From Scalesia atractyloides (lineage: Eukaryota > Streptophyta > Magnoliopsida > Asterales > Asteraceae), in NCBI GenBank assembly GCA_947069175.1, contig CAMTDV010000013.1:30259857-30323856 (forward strand): a stretch of DNA of 64,000 bases, read 5' to 3'. Made by a program: the position numbers and the translations under genes. Positions 56,747 through 64,000 of the stretch are shown piece by piece (the stretch's first letter is position 1; the number at the start of each line of letters is the position of its first letter). The notes beneath the pieces are model-generated. The model saw only the letters and a list, made by a program, of their open reading frames with translations. It was not told where the DNA came from and ran no database searches.

Positions 56747-56939
56747 TGCTAGCGACTCATCGGCTAGACATTTCTTAAGATTACAGATGTGTAATACATC
56801 ATGAATTCCACTAAGCTACAGCGCCGACACATTCGATTATTTCAAATGGTCCAATATATCTTGGGCTTAACTTGCCCTTCTTTCCAAATCTCATTACACC
56901 TTTCCAAGGTGATACTTTTAGCATGACCTTGTCTCCTAT

Positions 56940-57569
56940 TTAGAACTTAAGAGGTTTACGCCTCTTGTCCGCATAGCTCTTCTGCCTATCATGGGCAGCT
57001 TTAAGTCTATTAAGGATTTGTACACTTTTATCTGTGGTCTCCAGGACAATCTCTGGTCCTGATAGTTGGGTTTCCCCAACTTCAGCCCAGCACACGGGTA
57101 TTTGATATTTTCTCCCATATAAGGCCTCAAAAGGAGCAGCCTTGATGCTCGTATGGTAACTATTATTATAGTAGAATTCTATTAGGGGTAAGTGGTCATC
57201 CCAACTTCCACCTAAATCAATCACACATGCTCTAAGCATGTCTTCCAAAGTCTAAATAGTACGCTCACTTTGTCCATCCGTCTGTGGGTGGTAAGCCGTA
57301 CTAAAGTTTAATCTCATGCCTAATGATTGTTGGAAACTTTTCCAAAAAAGAGATGTATATCTAGTATCTCTATTAGATACAATAGATACCGGCACACCAT
57401 GTAGGGACACAATCTTGTCCACATATAACTTTGCCAATTTGACAGAATTATAAGTCTCTTTAAATGGCAAGAAATGCACTGACTTTGTCAGCCTATCCAC
57501 AATGACCCAAATCGTGTCATTACCATGCTTGGTCTTAGGCAACTTGGTAATCAAATCCATAGTTACCAT
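56940..57569 (-). pseudogene. Tekay integrase core
   Basis: The minus-strand frames 57569-57252 and 57248-56940 are separated by one stop. The catalytic acid residues are visible: MDLITKLP, SNRDTRYTS and DGQSERTI. The second part continues LLRACVID-type wording as MLRACVIDLGGSWDDHLPL and FEALYGRKYQIP. Confidence 0.8.
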
Positions 57570-57620
57570 TTCCCATTTCCAAGTGGGAATTTCAAGTTGT
57601 TGTAGAAGTCCTGACGGTTT

Positions 57621-58259
57621 CTAATATTCGGCTTTAACTTGCGAACACGTTAGACACTTAGCTACATAAGTGGCTATGGATTTCTTCAAACCCATCCACC
57701 AATAATTCTTTTTTAAATCCTGATACATCTTGTCACCACCCGTGTGAACTGAGTATCTTGAATTATGCGCTTCTTGGAGGATTAGAGCTCTAAGTCCTCC
57801 AAATATTGGAACCCAGATTCTTTCATTAAATCTAAGGATTCCATCTTTTCTAGGCATTAACTGATCAACAGTTCCGCCTAATCCTTCATTAGGAACATTA
57901 GCCTCTAATAGGGTTTGCCTTTGTATATCTAATACCTTTTCATTTAAGCTGTTTCTGAGCTCAATGCTCTTGGCATTAATCCTTATAGGCTTAACCCTTT
58001 CCTTGCGACTTAAGGCATCGGCAACGACATTTGCCTTGCCGGGATGATAGCGAATTTCGCAATCATAATCATTTAGTGTTTCTATCCAGCGGCGCTGTCG
58101 CATGTTCAAATCCTTTTGATTGAACAAATGTTGGAGACTCTTATGGTCAGTGTATATAATAAACTTCGTGCCATATAAGTAATGTCTCCACAACTTAAGT
58201 GCAAATACAACGACACCCAATTCCAAATCATGGGTGGTGTAATTCCTTTCGTGCACCAT
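57621..58259 (-). pseudogene. Tekay RNase H end and integrase zinc-binding domain
   Basis: The frame contains YTDHKSLQHLFNQKDLNMRQ and ALSRKERV from RNase H, then an HHCC zinc-binding domain: EAHNSRYSVHTGGDKMYQDL and KCLTCSQVKAEY. A stop follows at 57618-57620 before the integrase core. Confidence 0.8.
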
Positions 58260-58300
58260 TAATTGTCATGATGCATAAGCAATCACTTTGCCTTTTTGCA

Positions 58301-59806
58301 TTAGCACACAACCATGCAAGTGTGCGAGGCATCACAATAAACGACAAAATCCTCAATACCCTTAAGTAGAGATAACACAGGAGCGTTGCTCAACTTATGT
58401 TGTAAAATCTTAAAAGATTCCTTTTGTTTTGGACCCCAGTCAAACTTGACATTCTTACGGGTCAAGGTAGTTAAAAGAGTGACTATCATCGAAAATTTCT
58501 CAATGAACCTCCTATAAAAACCGACCAATCCTAAGAAACTACGAATCTCTGATGGAGTTTTGGGTACTTCCCAATTCATTATGGCTTCTATTTTGGTAGG
58601 ATCCACTTGGATGCCATGCTCACTTACTACATGTCCAAGAAATTGGACTTCTCTAAGCCAAAATTCACATTTAGAAAACTTAGCATAAAGCTTCTCTTGT
58701 CTTAGCAATTCTAGGATGCACCGAAGATGTTTCTCGTGATCAACTTGATTACGAGAGTAGATAAGTATGTCGTCTATGAAGACAATGACAAACTTATCTA
58801 AATACGGCTTGCAAACTCTATTCATGAGATCGATGAATGCTGAAGGTGCATTTGTGAGCCCAAAAGGCATCACTAGAAATTCATAATGATCATAACGGGT
58901 CCTAAAGGCAGTTTTAGAAACATCCTCACTTCTAACCTTCAGTTGATGATATCCTAATTTTAAATCGATCTTAGAGAAATAACTAGCCCCTTGAAGTTGA
59001 TCGAACACGTCATCAATCCTGGGCTGAGGATAATGATTCTTGATCGTTATCTTATTTAGTTCACGGTAATCAATGCACATCCGCATTGAACCGTCCTTTT
59101 TCTTAACGAAAAGGATAGGAGCTCCCCAAGGTGAGGACCTAGGCTTTATAAAGCCTTTCTCTAAAAGTTCTTCTAATTGTATTCTTAATTCCTTCACTTT
59201 CGTCGGTGCTAACCGATATGGAGCTCTAGCAACAGGTTCTGATCCTGGTAGGATGTCAATCCTAAACCCCACTTGCCTATCTGGAGGTAGACCTGGTAAT
59301 TCTTCAGGAAAGACATCGGAATATTCCGAGATGATCGAAAGGTCTTCAATCTTTGGCTTAGGCTCGTTGATAGTTACTTGTGCCAAGTAAATGACACAAC
59401 CTTTCCCCAAACACTTGGATGCCTTGAATAACGACATCTTGTCTGGCAATCCATAGTGTGAATCTCCAAGGATGGTGATCATTTCACCAGATGGGGTTTT
59501 AACCTCGATGAGTTTCTTATCACAGGCAATGCGGGCTTGGTTATTAGATAACCAATCCATGCCTAAGACTACATCGAACCCCGACAATTTCATTGGCAAA
59601 AGAGAGATTGGAATAGCATGATTCTTGATGGATATAAAACATCCATCAAGAATGGAAGATGCTGTTTCTAAAGTTCCATCAGCAAGTTCTACCTCATAAG
59701 TTATGTCTAGAGTTCTTATGGGTAAGTTTAATAGTTTACTAAACTTATGGTCTACAAAAGACTTAACTGCACTCGAATAAAAAAAGAACTCTAGCATATA
59801 CGTCAT
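58301..59806 (-). pseudogene. Tekay protease and reverse transcriptase, 501 codons open
   Basis: The frame starts within the protease, whose active-site DSGA reads YSSA, so the catalytic aspartate is gone. VVLGMDWL closes the protease. The reverse transcriptase is complete in appearance: SPWGAPILFVKKKDGSMRMC, IDYRELNK, MPFGLTNAPSAF and the polymerase centre FIDDILIYS. Early RNase H (DFVVYCDASHT) ends at a frame change near 58305, with another stop near 58266. Confidence 0.85.
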
Positions 59807-59924
59807 TAATGAGGAATGTGCCTATTATGACATTGTTGTCATTAACAGCCTCTCTAGCATTCATTTGAAAGGCGTGCACATTTCCTTTCTTAGCCTCTCC
59901 AGGCTTTGCATCATTACCTCTGGG

Positions 59925-60434
59925 GTTCTTAGGGCAATTAGGCTTAATATGCCCCTTCTTATTACAACCATAACAAATTACATCCTAAAGATTTTTTCAT
60001 TCTAGGGTCTCATGCCCTTTTCTTTTGCAAATAGCACAGGGTTTAATCTTTGGGTCAACACTGTGTTGCCCCCAATGCCCGCGGTTACAGGTCTTGCACA
60101 GAGGTCTATCATTAGACCTGTGCCGGTTCTTCTTGAAGCCAAAATTTCCACTCTTTTTGAACCTTCGGGATTTATCATCCTCCCGTTTCCTTTTTCCGTC
60201 AGTCTTAGTTCTAACTGACTTTTGCCTCACCAAGTCTAAGGTGAGAGAGAGAGATAGGTCAACAATAGACCTATAGGTACTAGGCTGAGCAGCCTTTACC
60301 ATGCCCTTAATCTCGAGCACTAACCCATTAATAAAACGCGCAATGCGTTTGGGTTTAGGAGTAATTAGATAGGAGACTAATCTGGATAGGGAGTTGAAGT
60401 CTGAAACATACTTTCGACAATCCAGGTTTTTCAT
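59925..60434 (-). pseudogene. Tekay gag C-terminal half with zinc knuckles
   Basis: The frame 60434-59997 has KNLDCRKYVSDFNSLSRLV, a basic region, then zinc-knuckle sequences CKTCNRGHWGQHS (last cysteine lost) and CAICKRKGHETLE. After a stop a third knuckle CYGCNKKGHIKPNC is at about 59975-59934. Confidence 0.75.
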
Positions 60435-60711
60435 CGTAAGAGTCAGAAAGTCTGACTCTACTTCTCCACTTCATGAGGTGGGCAATACGTCTCTTTGACT
60501 AGATCAACAAACTTGGACCACCCCAGGTTATACAGGTGTACTTTACTTGTTGATTGGACCATTGCTTTCCACCAAATTAGGGCATCACCCTTGAAGGACT
60601 GTATACATACTTTACCACATCCTTATCAGCACAATGGCTGATATCCACTATCGCCTCCCTTTCATCAAGCCATTTCAAGGCTTCCACTGCTCCCTTTTCT
60701 CCATTAAAATC

Positions 60712-61050
60712 TCAGTGCTTACAGGAGACAAAGTATTTATAGGTACAGCCGTCTTTAGAAGAACATGACATTTCGTTAAATTCTAGTTTCTTTGGTTCAA
60801 TCTTCTCATTTGAAGAGTGAACAGAGCTCTCATTACAAGCTGATGATGGTGGAATAGATAAAGGTTTGGAGCGAGTAGCGCTCACTTCCTTAAATTTCTC
60901 CATGGCCTTTCCAACAACTGCATCTATGCGAGCTTGGAAATCATCATTATCAATGGCTATGTTTTCGGCATTGTTAGAGTTAATATCTCGGTGGCTACTT
61001 TGCGCCTCATCCGAGTTAGCCATTCTTGAAGCTTTAGTTCTAAACACCAA
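60712..61050 (-). pseudogene. Tekay gag N-terminal half
   Basis: The likely start is MANSDEAQSS (ATG at 61023 reading left). CTYKYFVSCKH near the end corresponds to CTYKHFKSCDP in the gag-only element, showing related gag families. The frame then breaks before 60434. Confidence 0.7.
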
Positions 61051-61289
61051 ATTAAATTTCTCTTAGCCATGGTATTAATAACCATATTGGCTTTAAAGTT
61101 GGATATATAAATCCATTGCCTATTTAAACTAGTGTGAAAGCTCTTAGGGTTAACATTTCTATGAATGTTATCTATATTTGGCCTAGGTCTCAAAAGAACC
61201 ATCAAAGGCAAATTATAATTTGGACATAGTGCATATATATTTTAGACAGTGGATCTTAATGTCACAACTGCCATTGTCATAAGAGAATT

Positions 61290-61830
61290 ATAAATAACTC
61301 ATAGGCTTGTCACGAAGGACGTTAAAAATATGGCCCATAGGCCTTATACCAAGGATATTAAAATACAACACATTGGCCTGTCACTAAGGACATATAAAAA
61401 TACGGCACATTGGCCTGTCACTAAGGACATATAAAAATACGGCACATTGGCCTGTCACTAAGGATAAAATTTTTGGGCAGAGGGTTATATTAACCACAAC
61501 TGTCATTGTCTTAATTGACAATATAATATTGCTCGAAGGCAAATCATCACTAATGGATGTTTAATCATGGTCCGCAGCCACTACATCACTAATGGATGTC
61601 AATTATGGGGTGTAGACACTACATCACTAATGGATGTCAATTATGGCCCGTAGGCACTACATCACTAATGGATGTTTAATTATGGCCCGTAGGCACTTAC
61701 ATCACTAATGGATGTCAATTATGGCCCGTAGGCACTACTAATGGATGTCAATTATGGACCGTAGGCACTACATCACTAATGGATGTCAATTATGGCCCGT
61801 AGGCACTACATCACTAATGGATGTTAATTA
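61290..61830 (-). repeat. Two tandem arrays between the Tekay extra ORF and gag
   Basis: 61330-61470 holds three units of about 46 bases containing GGCACATTGGCCTGTCACTA. 61550-61830 holds about eight units of about 37 bases containing CACTACATCACTAATGGATG and ATTATGGCCCGTAGG. They lie in the leader of the element's genomic RNA. Confidence 0.85.
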
Positions 61831-62227
61831 TTATCATCGCATTGATGATATTAGCCGGGATCAAATTTGATCACATAGGCTATATAAGGTTAGGACGTAC
61901 TCCATCACCTAGACGGCTAGTGTGGTTTCCTCAGGCCACACTACCAATAGTGTTAACATTACTTGAATGTTAACATAGATTTAATGGTTGATTAATAGTC
62001 ACGGTCGCATTGACCTTAACAACTTGGAGGCTTGAACATAGTCCACCACCTCTGGATAGAAGGATAATTCTTCCTTAACTATCATGATAGAAGGCTATTC
62101 ATCCTTAACTATCATTTATAATCTGGCCAATTAATATGGTCTGTGCCATTTGGCTAATTAAAACCATTAAGATCTTTTGGAATTATATAGCAGATCATAA
62201 ATTTCGAGTAAAATCGAGACGGTCGCT

Positions 62228-62239
62228 TGAAGAGGATGA

Positions 62240-62272
<33 letters not shown>
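62228..62272 (+). repeat. (TA)n microsatellite in the Tekay leader
   Basis: About 15 TA units lie upstream of gag in element orientation. Confidence 0.85.
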
Positions 62273-62276
<4 letters not shown>

Positions 62277-62442
62277 CAAAATATTTCATTAAATGCCAAT
62301 AGGAAATAATAATACTAGAAATAAATAAATAAAACTAATTGTCCATGCAAGGACTAAAAGAAATAACTTCTTCACGCAGGGACTAAAGAAATAACAATGT
62401 TCATGAAGGGACTAAAGAAATAACATAATAATAGAAGAGACT

Positions 62443-63003
62443 TCACTTGTCCTTCTTTCCCTTAACCAACTTGGAGAGCTTCTTGAAGAACTTATTCGTC
62501 TTCTTCTCCGTCTTCTTTACTTGTTGTTGCATTTCCTTCATTTGTTCCAAGGCCTCATTAATGGCCTCAAGAGGATGCGGAGGTTGTGGTTGAGGTACAA
62601 CAGGATACTTGTATCCATAACTTGGGCAGCTAGTAGGTGGATAAGCAGGTGGGCAAGGAGACGGGTAAAGCGCGTTATGCATGACCGCTTGCATATAAGG
62701 ATCATGCGATAGTACCTGGTAATTTATTGGCATAGATGGGTTAAAAGGATCATATCCAGATATATCCGGATATGTAGGAATAGGGTTATTGAAACCCGAT
62801 GGTGGTGGTTGAACCACTGGTGGTGGTGTAAGTTCCACCACAGGTGAAATATTGGAGGGTCCACCCATTTGTGGGTCCTCGTGAATGGTAGGGTAGGTTT
62901 TGGGCAATGGTGGCAGCGAACCCGACTGTTGACCCGCATGTACAGACATACATGCTCCACGTTTCCTCCTTGGTGGCTCAGGTGGTGGTTGTGGTTGTTC
63001 CAT
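62443..63003 (-). CDS. Proline-rich extra ORF upstream of Tekay gag, 186 residues
   Basis: The frame is intact. Residues 1-20 are Pro/Arg-rich (PPPEPPRRKRGACMS). The middle is rich in Pro and Tyr, with repeated YP and PPAYPP wording. The C-terminus (about 145-186) is helical and basic, starting EAINEALEQMKEMQQQVKK and ending KLSKLVKGKKDK, a probable short coiled coil. It lies in the leader between primer site and gag. I recognise no domain; similar proteins seem to accompany Tekay elements in Asteraceae, which is memory and not a search. It could act in RNA or particle binding, but that is a guess. Confidence 0.5.
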   Translation of the reverse strand: MEQPQPPPEPPRRKRGACMSVHAGQQSGSLPPLPKTYPTIHEDPQMGGPSNISPVVELTPPPVVQPPPSGFNNPIPTYPDISGYDPFNPSMPINYQVLSHDPYMQAVMHNALYPSPCPPAYPPTSCPSYGYKYPVVPQPQPPHPLEAINEALEQMKEMQQQVKKTEKKTNKFFKKLSKLVKGKKDK

Positions 63004-63633
63004 CGGTTCCGTTTGAACATCTTCTTGTACAGGAGGTGTTGGGGAGTGGTGTGAAGGAGTGTTAGAAAAAGTGAATTGGTTCCAATATTGGTCCCGTTCG
63101 TTAGGACCTTGGTATGGTGACCGGCGTAAGAGTTAGAATCGAGAGATTTCGATAGGGTGTCCATGCGATCCTGACGGTGGCATCTCCGGGTCGGAGTCCT
63201 CGTCCATAGGGTTGGTTAATCTAACTGATTCTGATCAGTTGGGAGTGTATTGAAGTAGTGGTTAGGGTTAAACTCATCATGATATGAATGATGAGAGTGA
63301 TGAGAATGGTGTGAATGGTAGGAGTGGTATGAATTTTGTGTATGAGTAGGTGAATGTCTTGCTAGTGGCCAGGAATCCCACAAATCCTCATAAGGATTCG
63401 AGTGATGGGGTTGTTAAGGGATACGTCCAGATGGTCCTCCCCTCATAGGTCCTTTACCTCTTCCTCATACTCTTGGCGGTATTTTCCTATTAAAATCAAG
63501 CCAAAACAATAATAAGAACTTATTAATGAGATGAGTAATCCTAGGTTAAAGCCTAGACTCGGAAGTCAAAGGAATGTGCTATTGTGTAAGTTTGAGATTA
63601 AACACAAGAAGGCTAGTGTTTATTTCACTCAAA

Positions 63634-63650
63634 CGCTGGCTCTGATACCA
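63634..63650 (-). other. Primer-binding site of the Tekay element
   Basis: On the minus strand TGGTATCAGAGCCAGCG begins two bases after the 5' LTR end at 63653, the initiator-methionine type. Confidence 0.9.
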
Positions 63651-63652
63651 AC

Positions 63653-64000
63653 TGTCACACCCCGTATTTTCAATCAAACATCGGTGGGCCGGGTGGGGAA
63701 TATCGTGACGTAAGTTGATATCATCATAGCCAATTAAACACAACATAGCGGAAGTCTTGGAGTTTAAATTACTATTAAAAACCAAATGTTTAAAGTACGA
63801 AAAATAATATACAGACGACTTGTAATGGAAGATCCACAGGCGGATTGTAAAATATACAAAAATGTGTAACAGACTTTGGGCAGATCCAAGGATTTGCAAA
63901 ATCCTCTTATCACTACCAAGCAGCTTCCAGCCTATTTCGTATTGTACCTTCAGCTTAGTCTTTTGAAAATACGTCAGCTTTCGCTGGTATATACACCCAA
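63653..64000 (-). repeat. 5' LTR of the Tekay element, partial at window edge
   Basis: This matches 53145-53500 closely, with small changes such as CATCGGTGGG for CATCAGTGGG and an added CCAATT near 63730. It runs out of the window. Confidence 0.88.

Larger units (their letters stand above)
53145..64000 (-). mobile_element. Tekay-type chromovirus, minus strand, 5' LTR running off the window
   Basis: In minus-strand order there are a 5' LTR (64000 and beyond to 63653), initiator-Met primer site, a proline-rich extra ORF, gag, protease, reverse transcriptase, RNase H, integrase, a chromodomain, a purine tract and a 3' LTR (56508-53145). LTR ends are TGTAATACCTC and GGGGTGTGACA. Several stops, frame changes and a mutated protease site make it inactive. 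Its TSD cannot be checked because the far end lies outside. Confidence 0.85.

Noticed and set aside
61550..61830. CRISPR-like array of 37-base units
   Set aside because: Units are directly tandem with no unique spacers, the context is a plant retroelement, and no cas-like genes exist.

Overview
The window is nuclear DNA of a flowering plant and is almost entirely transposable elements around one recognisable host gene. The family of elements (Tekay, Tat and Reina-like gypsy lineages with long LTRs, an ARID-bearing element, Tourist- and hAT-type MITEs) resembles Asteraceae genomes such as Tanacetum, Artemisia or Helianthus. That placement is inference from general familiarity, not a search. 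Layout. 1-2378: intergenic DNA with nothing recognised. 2379-5413: a solo LTR with a 5-bp target duplication (TSD), carrying an array of five covarying hairpins. 5419-7736: LTR-like relic and promoter region. 7737-15823: a five-exon gene for a PP7-type serine/threonine phosphatase. Its introns hold a tandem duplication that copies the end of exon 1, a SINE, two hAT-type MITEs and a copia relic. 15824-21326: broken hAT transposase, a Tourist-like MITE full of minisatellite, foldback elements and microsatellites. 21327-38010: a decayed Tat-lineage gypsy element with gag, pol and an antisense extra ORF. It is split by a complete gag-only LTR element (27526-36850, TSD GGAAG). 38010-42720: a decayed chromovirus on the minus strand, split by a 2.7-kb LTR element (38853-41558, TSD ATGAT) that carries an ARID domain. 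42721-51770: AT-rich relic DNA with SINEs, MITEs and a long hairpin. 51770-53144: hAT transposase relic, cut by a Tekay chromovirus on the minus strand (53145 to beyond 64000). The most unusual signal is in the gag-only element. Each LTR carries four tandem tRNA-like units, each with A box and B box, at least three followed closely by a T-run, plus a fifth in reverse. The region between gag and the 3' LTR has no pol; instead it holds seven short and four long hairpins whose arms change together between copies. Paired changes of this kind point to selection on RNA structure or to template-switch repair of palindromes. The solo LTR at 4840-5000 shows the same behaviour with different sequences. 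How the parts relate: the PP7 gene is the only probable host function. The elements form nested layers (gag-only element into Tat; ARID element into chromovirus; Tekay into hAT) and give a relative insertion history. All coordinates and motifs were read by eye; no alignment, fold or database search was run.
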